Shown one piece after another: positions 25,001 through 35,466 of a stretch of 64,000 nucleotides of DNA (position 1 is the stretch's first letter; every line of letters begins with the position of its first letter). The position numbers were made by a program, and so were the translations under genes. The stretch spans positions 73,271,667-73,335,666 of the forward strand of contig CM070715.1 in the NCBI GenBank assembly GCA_036346275.1, read 5' to 3'. The notes under the pieces were generated by a model. It made no database searches. It saw nothing but the letters and a program-made list of their open reading frames with translations, and was not told the DNA's origin. This DNA is from Otatea glauca. Taxonomy: Eukaryota > Streptophyta > Magnoliopsida > Poales > Poaceae.

Positions 25001-25129
25001 GAAAGTGATCAACTCATCACCGGGGGCTCGGACTAGGGAAGAGAACCATCGAGAATCTCCGGTCATATGACGAGAACAACCGAGTCGATAATCCAAACAT
25101 CTCCTTCCCATCCGATTTAACCCGATCAA
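22044..25129 (-). pseudogene. copia pol of element A (PR-IN-RT-RNase H), frame-broken
   Basis: Protease ~24900-25129 carries a degraded active site; the matching stretch of B reads IVDSGCSHHM, while here only GCSRHMTGDSRWFSSL is in frame. Integrase ~23950-24700: VIVDDF catalytic region near 24430-24460 and ENGVVERKNKT near 24190-24240. Reverse transcriptase 22700-23430: KARLVAKGFSQVEGLDFEE at 23260-23330. The catalytic box at 22932-22943 reads YVGD instead of the family's YVDD, so the first catalytic aspartate is lost. RNase H 22111-22632 is one long open frame with DADFAG, KSTSGTCQF and AEAEYVAAA, all typical of copia. Several frame breaks separate these blocks. Confidence 0.85.
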
Positions 25130-27692
25130 GACATAAGAGAGAAAGATGACTCAGAGTGGGATAGAGTGAAGACTTAGGAACCCAATATCAACCATACGAC
25201 ACCTCAGTACCGATCCACGTAAGAAGACTGGACTCGAGTGTCTCCTCGACGCTTATCCCTAACAAGATCGAGCAACTCTAGTAGATGATCTAGGAGTCGA
25301 AATCGGGTTGGCACGCCGTGGTGCAAAAGCCGAACTACCCCAGTGAGGCTTCCTAAATCTCCTACCAGAAAACACCTCACGCCGCTGATGTCTACCTCGA
25401 TGGGAAAAATGAGGAATATCAAAAGGACGGCGGAAAGACTGACTACGAACAGCTCCGGGACTAAAACTCAAGGAACTAGCCTGAAAACCAAGTCACGGAC
25501 GCCGCCAAAAACAGCGACTCTCTAACTCGTCTAGAAGCGCAGTGTACCTTAGAGCACCCAAAGTCCGGGATGACCACGAATACCCCTAAGAGCAAAGCAA
25601 CACGCCACGCCGAGTGATCTTGGCGCGCTCAAGCGTAAATCTACTAGGTGACCATCCTTCTTACTGAAGGTGCATGTGTACTTCACCTTGCTAGAGATGA
25701 AGCAACAGAGTAACACCCTTTCAGTCAGAGTCCTATGGACAACCCCAGTGAGACCTAAACACGGTGGTGCTCACTCTAGAGCTACCACAATCTTACCACT
25801 CTTGGAGCCGCAAGACAATGGTGGGAGGATGCGCCGAGCGTGCTCAAGGGATCAAATCCTAGACCTTGATTGAATCTACTAATCTTGGATTGGTCTAGAA
25901 TAAGATTGAGCTTCTTCTTGCCTCCTACAAACTTCTCGAAAGTGCTCATAAGATACTGGCAATCTCGAAAGAAAGAGGCACAAGAAGAACAGGGGGAAGA
26001 AGAAGAAGAAGAACCAGAAAGAGAAGATCTCTCAGCACGTGCTTTTTGTTCCCTTAGCACGGCTGCCTCAATCTTGAGGGCCTCACACGAAACGCAAGGA
26101 GCATCTCTAATCCTAAGGGTTTGGTCTTTTAACTTCTTCCTAAGCTCGACATGAATTTAATCCACATCATCCTTAACCCCAGCACACAGCAGGCAACCAG
26201 ATTTTGACTTAACTAGTAAGAAAACTAGCATCTACAGAATGAGTATCAACAGATTCATTGCTAGCATTCTTCAACCTAAGACTATCTAGTTCAGAGGACA
26301 CACTATCATGCATAGTCCTTAGGTTCTCTAACTCCACAAGCAAAGCATCACACAAAGTACAGTCATCAGTGACTCGGGAGGGAAAAAATCTAAGTGAAGC
26401 TAACTCCTGAGTCAAGGTACCTACTTCCTTCTCAAGCTCCGTACACCTAGCTCTAGCTCTAGTATGAAATTTTTCTAATTTGCAGAAAGCTTCATTGAGC
26501 TGGTCATAGGAGGGTACCTCGTCCGAGTCGCTGTAGAGCTCGGAGTCGCTCATGCCGTTGGCGTCGGCCATGAAGCACATGCCGGAGAAGTCATCGCTGC
26601 CCTTCTTCTCTTGCGGATCATCCTCGCCCTCGTCGCTCCATGTCTCCGTGTCGGAGAGATTGATGTCGTCAAGCACGGCGAGGACGCGGTGGAAGAGCTT
26701 CTTGTTCTTGGAGAAGTTGCGGTACTTCTTCTCACGCGTCGGCTCGCGAACTGGAGGCTTCTTGTTGCGGTTCTTGTCGATGTAGTCGTTCTTGCCCGAA
26801 CCGCCTTGTTTATTTTTTGCCCTTCTACAGCTTGGGACAGTTTGCTCGAATGTGGTTGGGGTCACCACACTCGAAACAGGTGATCATCCCACCTCTCTTC
26901 CTCTCTCTCACTCTCTTGTATGCATATGAAAATTTGCGAGCAAGAAGAGCAAGCTCATTTTCTGAAAATTTTTCCAGTTGGTCATCGCTTAGCTCGCAAA
27001 GGGTGGAGAGAGAGAAACCAACAAAAGAATCAGGAAGAGAGGATCCAATGGGATCGGTGACCAAAGCCATCGACTGAGATTTCGTCTTCCGCGAGACGAC
27101 GTCGATATCACGAGTCTTGAGGCGGGAATAAAGCCCGTCAAGAGTCAAGGTCGACAGGTCGGTGGTGTCCTTGATGGTGGTCACTTTCATTTCCCAAACA
27201 CGAAGATCGAGTGCGGTCAAGAAATGTCGAGCATTATCCGAGTCAGGGTATATGCAGCCGACTGCTCGGAGGTCGCTCAAAATCTTCGTAAACCGACCAA
27301 AACACTCGTCAAGATTCTCACCGCGGTTGTTCAAACTTGTTGAACTCACGCTTGAATTGGTCCTGTCGAACCGTCTTGATTTGGGTAGTGCCCTCATGGT
27401 AAGCATCGAAGGTCACCCAAATCTCATGAGCAGAACGAAGGTGAGAAATCCTATCATACTCACTGCGGCTAAGACCCTGTATGAGGATGTTCCTTGCCTT
27501 AGCGTTCGCCTCAACATCAGCCATATTTCCGGCCGTGACGTTTTCATCAGCAGGAACCTCATACGGGAGTTTCACCTTCTGCCATATCAGGAAGCCCTGG
27601 GCAGTGATGTATGACTCCATTCGCGATTTCCAAAACGAAAAATCAACTCCAGCAAAAATGGGAGGCTTGGTGGAATACTTGTCCATCGCCAT
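25130..27692 (-). pseudogene. copia gag of element A, truncated by internal deletion
   Basis: The N-terminal capsid part at 27318-27692 starts at a double methionine (MAMDKYSTKPPIF) directly below the primer-binding site. The UBN2-like capsid continues at 26825-27406 to a CCHC knuckle CFECGDPNHIRANC near 26835-26880. An acidic, coiled-coil C-terminal part follows at 26209-26868 (ELEKEVGTLTQELASL). Relative to element B a 212-bp segment is missing at ~26218, which shifts the frame and gives an early stop. The second knuckle near 25635-25675 is degraded (CTFS in place of CTFC). Gag would form the particle core. Confidence 0.8.
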
Positions 27693-27733
27693 AGCTCTTG
27701 AGACCGGTCAAGATCTATGGAAGAGCAAAACTG

Positions 27734-27745
27734 GCTCTGATACCA
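27734..27745 (-). other. Primer-binding site of element A
   Basis: The minus strand reads TGGTATCAGAGC, complementary to initiator methionine tRNA, two bases inside the LTR boundary at 27748. It fixes the orientation of the element. Confidence 0.9.
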
Positions 27746-28645
27746 ATTGAAAGATCGAAATGGCGATCAGAGGGGGGTGAATGATCTCAAATAAAATTTC
27801 CGAATAAACATTCCCCCTAGAATTCAAACCACCAAAAGACCAGAAAGAAAGAACTGAACCATCGATCAGGCAATTGCATGAACAGAGGCACCGACTAGTT
27901 AAGGTCGGGTGAACAGTAAAAACAGCACGATCTTAAAAACAAAAATCGATGTAACTTTTGATCGGCCGATCCAAAAATAGTGAAAATTGGTGCGCACCTC
28001 CCTAAGGATGTCAGGAACCTATTTCAATCATCAATCGAAGGAATTGATACCAAGGTTCCGTCCCTTTTCAATTTAACAAATGCAACACCAAAAACAGAGT
28101 CACGAACACAGACCTCACCCCTAACTTGCTGGTGGGAGTTGATAGTCAAATATCCTTGGATGACTCTCCACAAATCATAGCAAGTAAGTACACAAAGAAA
28201 CAACCCTTCAAACAAATAGAAACACGATCTGAAGGCACTTTCTTCTACTAGGCACAAAAATTGGTTTCTTGCAAAAACTGAATAGAAGAGGTTTTAGATT
28301 GCCTAGATGATTGTGATATGATCTATAGAAGATTCATCCAGCAATCTTTCATCCTTGGCATAAAATCCAAAAGCACTTAGAAGGAGAGGAAGAAAATCCA
28401 ACCATACAGAAGGTAAAGTGCATGAAATTAAATGTTGAATTTAAAGCATAATGTAAATGAGGAAAGTGAACTCAAAGATGGGGAAAGCAGTCTTTCATTT
28501 CCAGAGGGTAGGTTTACAAAGCCTCACTACAAAGTGGGCAAAGCTTCAGGAGCACAGAGGCCTCCAGAGCAATCTCACCTACTCACGCACACTTTCCTCA
28601 CATGCTCTTCACACACCCACACAGAGAGACACCCCTCTCCCTGTC

Positions 28646-28653
28646 TATTTATA
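28646..28653 (-). promoter_or_regulatory. TATA box in element A 5' LTR
   Basis: The minus strand reads GCTATAAATAGACAGGGAG. In the 5' LTR it would set the start of the element A genomic RNA, towards lower coordinates. Confidence 0.65.
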
Positions 28654-29103
28654 GCATGCTTGGAACACCTACCACCCTTGGATGAGCCTCTAAACCCTAG
28701 AGCACTCCATCAAGGGCTGAGATTTTACCTACTCACAAAGCTATGCATGGCTCACCCGAAACCTAACAACACAACGGGTTTTGCACACTTTTCAACTCAC
28801 ACTAACTTGACCCGCTACTCTATCTTCCTGACCGCGATCCAATGGTCCTCCTAGATCAGAGCAGCTCCAGGTTAGCATCTCATCCATTCTTTTGTCTTCT
28901 CAGCTTGCAGCTACTCCCTGGCCTCAGTCATCTTTGGCGACACCTTGATCATCTGGACCTCAGCTCTCCCAGCCTAGTCCTCATCCCCTTCGCCTCACCA
29001 TGACCTAGCTCCAAAGTCCTGCAACCATCATAGACAAGGAAACCACATCACATAGCAATGTCCAACAACACATATCCATCTCAACAGAAAGAAATACACT
29101 ACG

Positions 29104-29393
29104 CTGACCAGCAAAACCTCGACCACACGTGGTCTGACCACTGGTCTCCATCCCGACCACTCGAGGTCTGATCACTGGTCTCCATCCCGACCACTCGAGG
29201 TCTGATCACTGGTCTCTGACCAGCCAAAGCCCAGACCACTCGGGGTCGGACGACTGGTCTCCGACCAACCACTCGGAGTCGGACGACTGGTCTCCGACCA
29301 ACAAAAGACCTGACCACTCGGGGTCAGACGACTGGTCTCCGACTCAACCACAGTCCCGACCACTCGGGGTCGGACGACTGGTCTCCGACTAGC
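29104..29393. repeat. LTR minisatellite in element A 5' LTR (short allele)
   Basis: Same units as 19655-20063, with roughly three fewer. This accounts for almost all of the length difference between the two LTRs. Confidence 0.85.
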
Positions 29394-29516
29394 CACTCAA
29401 ATTGCTCTAGCTTGAAAATTAATCCAAATCAAACTCAAACTTGAGCACACCTTGCTCAAATAAAGTCAAATACTCATCACAAATATGGATGGACCTCCAC
29501 ATGGTCCTTCACTTTC

Positions 29517-30859
29517 CCCTTGGGTTTAAGTCTCGAATGGAAAAAATATATGCACACGTAGATTTTAGTTGTGAAAGCACATGCCCACGATTCGTAAGAA
29601 TCTGGTCTTCGCTCTATATTAGACTTGTGTCTGCGATGCGTGTGTTGTGTGTGGGAGGCTGGGAGCTGTGTCATGCTTGTCTGTGCGTCCTTACTAGTAA
29701 TAAGAAAAAGGAGCTGAGAGCGTGAAAACCTGTACCAAGATATTTGATGTTTGATCACCGGATTTGACCGAAAATTGATAATAACCCTTAAGAAAGTCAT
29801 GTTCTATGAAATTTTGTTTAAAACCAAATTTTTGAGACATTTTTAAAAAACTTTAGAATTACTGTCAGATTTTTATAAAATTATACGTGATTTATCTTGA
29901 TCTAAAAAATTTATGATACCATCCTAAGAAGTGTAAGATCGTACATAAAAATTTTCAAAATAATTGAACTTCATTTGTTATCTTTAAAAAATCAAAAACA
30001 GAATGAACATAATTGGGACAGTAACATTGTCAGAATTTTATAAATTTTCTCGTGTGTGATTTTGATCCAAAATTTTTATGAGAGCTTAATAATTGACTCA
30101 GTACCATTATATAAAATTGAAAAAAAAAATTCAAATTTTTTTGTTTGCTGAATCAAATCTATGTATGTATTGAACTTCATTTGTTATTTTTCAAAAATCA
30201 AAAACAGAAAGAACATAAATGGTACACTGTAATTATAAGAATTTTATAAATTCACTGGTGTGTTATCATGATTCAAACTTTTTATGATATTTTAATAATT
30301 TCCTTGTAACCCTTATGAAAAATTTTCAAAAATTTTAAACATTGGTTGGTTGCTAAAGCAAATCTATGTATTGATCATTAGGCTTTTACGAGGACGTAGC
30401 ACTCTCAGAATTTCTGGAACATTTTGAAGCTTCATCATCAGATAAAATTTTTATAGAAACACTTATCATAAATCAGGACCATCCACAAAATGTTTTAAAA
30501 TTTTCTAACATGGTTTGTACTATTTTTCATTTGGTTGAAGTTTGCCGGTAAAGCTTTTATTAGCACAATATCACTGTCCGCATTTTAAAACATTCATGAA
30601 GCTTAATAATCATCTGAAACCTTTATGGGAACATTAGTGATGCATCACAACCATGCACAAAAAATTCAAAATTTTCTAACGTGGTTTCTTTTATTTTTTC
30701 ATTCGGTTCAAACTTGCCGGTCAGCATTTTATCAGGACAATAGCAATGTTTGAATTTTAAAAAATTCATCAGATCTGATTATCATCTGAAAGTTTTATGG
30801 GAACATCACTGATATGTCAGGAACCAAAAAAGAATTTCAAAATTTTTCGACAACGTTTG
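29517..30859. repeat. AT-rich unclassified dispersed repeat, left half (split by element B)
   Basis: No coding frame. From about 30360 the sequence falls into degenerate tandem units of roughly 180 bp. Each has a run like tttatgggaacat, then ttcaaaattttc, then cattcggttcaaacttgccgg. A ~270-bp part (29756-30022) has a diverged copy at 47608-47880. The repeat resumes at 40010 beyond element B. Its class is unknown; an old LTR or satellite-like array is possible. Confidence 0.6.
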
Positions 30860-30864
30860 ATCCA

Positions 30865-31555
30865 TGAAAGACTGAGATGACGATCAGAGGGGGGGAATGA
30901 TCCCAAATTAAAATATGTTCTCTAAGAAAGATCACAAAAAAGGCTGCCCCTCCACCCTTCCCTTCGCCTCACCATGCCCACCAAATGAAGTCCTACATCC
31001 ACAAAGACAAGAAGACCCTTCTTGGTTCCACCATGAAACCAGCGCAACAATTCTATCACGAATTGGGGTTAGTATAGACCAAAACGGACAAAAACACTTC
31101 AACCAAGTGAAACATTATGTTTTCAATACAGCAGTAATTTTCTCAATTTTTTATGATTTTTATGTTGCTCAAATGAAAAACTTATCAACATGAAAAAGTT
31201 GCGTTTCGAAAGTATCTACAACTTTTATGTAGAACACATAATTGTTTGAGCACGGGAAGACCTTCAAAAAGGCATATTACTGCATGCTATCAAAATCGGT
31301 CCGTCATACACGTGAAACTCGCTGAGATTTGGTCCGTCATACACATGAAACTCGCTGAGATTTGATCCTTCATACACGTGAAACTCACTGAGATTTGGTC
31401 CGGCGTACACGTGAGACTCACTGTGATTTGGTCCGGCATAAAAGCACTTCCAACTTGAAATCCATTTTAAATCCAAACTTAAATCTAAGCTATCCAAGAT
31501 CACATAAAATCAAATACTCATTATAAACATTGATGGACCTCCACATGGTCCTTCA
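30865..31555 (-). repeat. 3' LTR of element B, internally deleted
   Basis: The LTR is 691 bp, from tgaaagactg at 30865 to ggtccttca at 31555. Compared with the 1,845-bp LTR at 33180-35024, it lacks most of the middle. The join lies near 30930, where the sequence jumps from the gatcaca edge to the cctcaccatg part. The polypurine tract abuts it at 31556-31566. Confidence 0.8.
31297..31440. repeat. 33-bp G-box minisatellite in element B 3' LTR
   Basis: About 4.3 units of ggtccgtcatacacgtgaaa plus ctcactgagattt. Most units contain the palindrome CACGTG (plant G-box). The 33-bp length is a multiple of three, which creates an artefactual 11-residue repeat open frame on the minus strand. Confidence 0.85.
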
Positions 31556-33052
31556 ATCTCCCCCTTGATGAGTATATTGACAAACCACTCAATAGGCATA
31601 AATTTGAGTTTGAGTAAGAGAAGAAGAAAGCAATTTGATTTCAAAATAACACATGGTCTAGAGAGAATAGACTGAGAACATGACCAAGTTGGTAAGACAT
31701 ATTTTAGAGCTAGATCAAGGAGAGAGCAAGTTTTCCACAAAAAGCTCTAAAATCCAATCATAAGTGCCAAATATGATTATGTGAGTATGATCCATAAGAA
31801 TTAGCAAAATTTTACAAAGATCATAAGAACCAAATAAGCTTTCACATTTTTAATGATGCCTTTTCTACGTTTTCTCCCCTTTTTGGCAATATAGGCATCA
31901 AAATGGAATTTTCTCCCCCTTTTTATGTATGCGTGAAATGCAACCTAAGGGAGCTTTGAAGATTATCCAATTGATTGTAATGACAGGATATGACACCAAG
32001 TGTATCAATCTCAGATTATGACTAAACTAAGACATGTCCAAGAGCAAATAACAAATTTTGCTCATAAGCTAAGTTTTGAAAATGTGTTATTTTTTTAGCA
32101 AGATTTGACAAGTGCAAGACTTAGCAAAGTTTCAAAGCTAGAAGCAAAACCACTCAAGGATCAAATGGAAAACCTAGAGTTCAACCTACTCAACATTTTG
32201 GGGAATTTTGAAGTGCATATAAGGTCCTTCGAGCTCATTTTTCAATTTATGCAAATTTGCTTTAAGACTTTGAAAAACATAGCGGGGTGCAAATGTTTGA
32301 CATTATTTGCATTCTCTACCCACTTATGTATTTGATATTTGCATTTTTTTATTGATTGACTCAAGCCATTTTCGATCATCTCAAGAGTAACTCTTAAGAG
32401 AATGATCTTGGTCATACACAATATATTCCAAGTTCATCCTAAATGCAATGGGAAGCAATCTAGTGAATATAAAGTGTTGAGATCAATTTTGCACAAAAGA
32501 GTCAAATTTTTCTTGATTTCAATTTAGCACATATGAGCAATTTTGAAGGACTCAAATATGGATCAACCAAATTTCACTCAAGTTGCTATAGGGACTCTAT
32601 AGAAATCCAAAATTTCACAATTCATGGTAAAAGCCCCTAGAGAAGAAACTTAATAAGTAAAAGCAACATGTTTCATCAAGTTTTCATTTAAAGCTTTCAA
32701 ATTTTTCAGATTTCAATTAAGCTTAGCATGATAAATGAACTTGGACATATCTAAGCTAGTGATTTTCTTCAAAAGATATAGCATGATGTATTTCATGAAG
32801 ATTGAGTTAATTGAATAATAGACAAAGCTCATAAAACAGAAAATGTAGTCTAATGAACAGATTCTCAAACTCCCCCTCAACAAATGAATCAATTTTAAGC
32901 TCAAATCTGGTTAAAGTTGAGTTATTATTAAGATTAGGCATAAAGAAAACCCGAATGAACTCAATAATAACCAGAAAAACAGAATGAGGAGAAAAAGTCG
33001 AGAAAAACTGCAAATTGGGTGGCTATTGAGCATAGAAAAGATAGAAGAGGCT
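31556..33052 (-). other. Element B 3' non-coding region
   Basis: AT-rich and homologous to 20183-21668 of element A, ending within the shared motif ggctattgagcatag near 33018-33040. The part at 31556-31690 is repeated in inverted form at 33053-33179. No credible coding frame. Confidence 0.7.
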
Positions 33053-33293
33053 CATGTTCTCAGTCTATTCTCTCTGGACCATGTGTTGTTTTGAAATCAA
33101 ATTGCTTTCTTCTTCTCTTACTCAAACTCAAATTTATGCCTTTTGAGTGGTTTGTCAATATACTCATCAAGGGGGAGATTGAAGGACCATGTAGAGGTCC
33201 ATCCATGTTTATGATGAGTATTTGATTTTATGTGATCTTGGATAGCTTAGATTTGAGTTTGGATTTAAAATGGATTTCAAGTTGGAAGTGCTT

Positions 33294-33437
33294 TTATGCT
33301 GGACCAAATCACAGTGAGTCTCACGTGTACACCAGACCAAATCTCAGTGAGTTTCACGTGTATGACGAACCAAATCTCAGCGAGTTTCACGTGTATGACG
33401 GACCAAATCTCAGTGAGTTTCACGTGTATGACGGACC
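33294..33437. repeat. 33-bp G-box minisatellite in the inverted LTR
   Basis: Same units as 31297-31440, about 4.3 copies, on the opposite strand. CACGTG occurs in the units. Confidence 0.85.
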
Positions 33438-34114
33438 GATTTTGACAGCATGCAGTAATATGCCTTTTTGAAGGTCTTCCCGTGCTCAAACAATTATGTG
33501 TTATACATGAAAGTTGTACAGACTTTCGAAACACAACTTTTTCATGTTGACAAGTTTTTCATTTGAGCAACATAAAAAATTATAAAAAATTGAGAAGATT
33601 ACTGCTGTATTGAAAACAGAATGTTTCACTTGGTTGAAGTGTTTTGGTCCGTTTTGGTCTGTACTAACCCAAATTCGTGATAGATTTGATGCGTTGGGTT
33701 CATGGTGGAACCAAGAAGGGTCTTCTTTTCTTTGTGGATGTAGGACTTCATTTGGTGGTCATGGTGAGACGAAGGGAGGCTGGAACTAGGCATGGGATAG
33801 CCGGAGGTTCAAGTTGGCCGGATGTTCGCCGGAAGATGGCCGGGGATGAAGTCGGTGCAGTCCCAAGAGACAAGAGATCTGTGGAGAAGCTAGCTTATCA
33901 CTACTTGGATCAAGGAGAGCTGTTGGGTTGCAGTTCTGGATGATAGAGTAGTGAATAAGCGTAGCTTGCTTTGAAAACCGTGCAAGAAAACCCATGTGTG
34001 TGGTGGGTTTTGAGTTAGCCCTTGCATGGCTGGTTGAGTGGGTTAGTCCTAGCCCTTGATGGATTCTCTAGGGTTTAGAGGCTCATCCAAGGGTGGTAGG
34101 TGGCCCAAGAGTTG

Positions 34115-34122
34115 TATAAATA
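34115..34122 (+). promoter_or_regulatory. TATA box of the inverted LTR
   Basis: The plus strand reads gttgtataaatagggg, a strong plant TATA box. This region is deleted from the outer 3' and 5' LTRs of element B, so the inverted LTR is the only copy of the family here with a recognisable core promoter. It would transcribe towards 35024, antisense to protease and gag. Confidence 0.65.
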
Positions 34123-35024
34123 GGGGTGGAGGGGCAGCCTCCACTTAGTGAAAGTTTTGAGGTTTTTGATGCTCCTTTGAGCTTTGCCCACATGAATGTG
34201 AGGTTTTGTAACCTCTCATTCCAGAAATGAAATGTTCTTCATTTATGTTCATGTTTCATTTCCTTTATGCATTTATATTACGCAATTTAAATTCTGCATT
34301 TACTTTCTTGCAATTTACATTTACGCAATTTGGATTTGCCTCCTCTCCTAATTGCTTATGAATCTTTTGCTGAGGTTTATGATTGATTCTTTCTTGAAAT
34401 CCTGTTTCAATCATCTAGGCTATCCATGCGTTCTTGTTGCAAGAAGTTGATCTTTTGCGTTCTTGAATGCTTGACCTTGGAGATTGAGTATCCTTGAGTT
34501 TCTTTGTATTCTCTTACTTTCTGGGATGTGTGGGAAGTCATTCAAGATCACTTTGATCATCAAAACCCCACGAGCAAGCCTCGATCGAAATTCTTTCGGT
34601 TTTTATTGAAACTTGGTATGTTCTTCATTCCCGGGCATAAAGATCGGAACTTTGACATCAATCCTTGTGATTGAAGGTTGGAATAAGTTCCTGACATCCC
34701 GAGGACCTAATCTACCAAGTTTGGTTGAGTTTGGATCAACAGATCAAAAGATACATCATTTTTCCTATTTGAGCCTGTGCTGAAAATGCTGTTCATATGC
34801 CTGATTTCACTGTAGGTACAGTAACCCTGGTAGTATCGCCCCCAGAGTGCGATTGCACTGGCCTTAGGCTGATTTTTGTGAAAATTGACCCTTTCGCTTC
34901 CATTTGATATCTAAGGATTTGGCTTGATTTCTTTGGGTGAAAATCTGCATTTGTGATCTTCCTTAGAGAACATATTTTAATTTGGGATCATTCACCCCCC
35001 TCTGATCGCCATCTCGGTCTTTCA

Positions 35025-35466
35025 CTAACCCTCCTAAAGAATCGAGGATTCTACAGGCGCTACTCTTGGAACTCACCTCGAAAGAGTCAACAATAAGCTG
35101 AGAAACATAAAGTAAATTGTATTGCAGCTTACTCACTAAGGCAACATCTTTAAGAATGAAAATGTCATTAATGCAGATGGTACCTTTAGCAATGACTCTA
35201 CCTGAAGAAGCATCCCCGAAAGTGATCAACTCATCACCGGGGGCTCGGACTAGGGAAGATAACCATCGAGAATCTCCGATCATATGATGAGAACAACCGG
35301 AGTCAACAATCCAAACATCTCCCTTCCCCATCCGACGAACCTGATCAAGACACAAGAGAGAAAAATGACTCAGTACTGGGATAGAGTGAAGATTTGGGGA
35401 CACAATACTGAACCACACGACGCCTAGAGGTGCCATCCACAGAAGAAAAAGACTGGACTCTGGCAT
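35025..35466 (-). pseudogene. copia protease and pre-integrase fragment of element B
   Basis: The minus-strand frame holds an intact retroviral-type aspartic protease active site, IVDSGCSHHMIGDSRW, followed by LITFGDASSGRVIAKGT and the LLYVSQL stretch that leads to integrase in copia pol. It is cut off at 35024 by the inverted LTR, so integrase, RT and RNase H are absent. Homologous to 24800-25129 of element A. Confidence 0.85.

Larger units (their letters stand above)
18293..29511 (-). mobile_element. Copia element A (Sirevirus-like), complete with target duplication
   Basis: Two matching LTRs (18293-20182 and 27748-29511) flank an internal region read on the minus strand in the order gag, protease, integrase, reverse transcriptase, RNase H, which is the Ty1/copia order. 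The 5-bp duplication ctttc stands at 18288-18292 and 29512-29516, proving one integration event. A long gag with coiled-coil C terminus and a ~1.85 kb non-coding stretch between pol and the 3' LTR fit the Sirevirus (Maximus) branch (inference from family knowledge). It is inactive as written: gag and pol are frame-broken, and the RT catalytic box is altered to YVGD. Confidence 0.9.
27748..29511 (-). repeat. 5' LTR of copia element A
   Basis: The LTR is 1,764 bp, with tgaaagatcg at 27748 and ggtccttca ending at 29511, followed by the ctttc target duplication. It is nearly identical to 18293-20182 apart from minisatellite length, suggesting a relatively recent insertion. The TATA box is at 28646-28653. 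The open frame at 28432-28854 is the LTR duplicate of that at 18977. Confidence 0.9.
33053..35024 (+). repeat. Inverted 3' end plus full LTR of an element B relative
   Basis: The plus strand carries the last ~127 bp of an internal region, a polypurine tract (aagggggaga at 33169-33178) and a complete 1,845-bp LTR (33180-35024) from tgaaggacc to tctttca. It has opposite orientation to the surrounding element. It ends exactly at an LTR terminus at 35024, after which element B protease sequence starts at once. The simplest reading is that a second copy inserted head-on into pol and later lost its 5' part together with most of element B pol (inference). This is the only full-length LTR of the family here. 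Confidence 0.8.

Noticed and set aside
29517..30859. Integrated plant pararetrovirus
   Set aside because: AT-rich composition suggested it, but no coat, movement or reverse transcriptase coding sequence can be read in any frame.
31264..31503. Repeat protein with an 11-residue motif (also at 33232-33471 and 39734-39952)
   Set aside because: It is the 33-bp LTR minisatellite translated; unit length divisible by three keeps any frame open. No start context, and it lies in LTR sequence.
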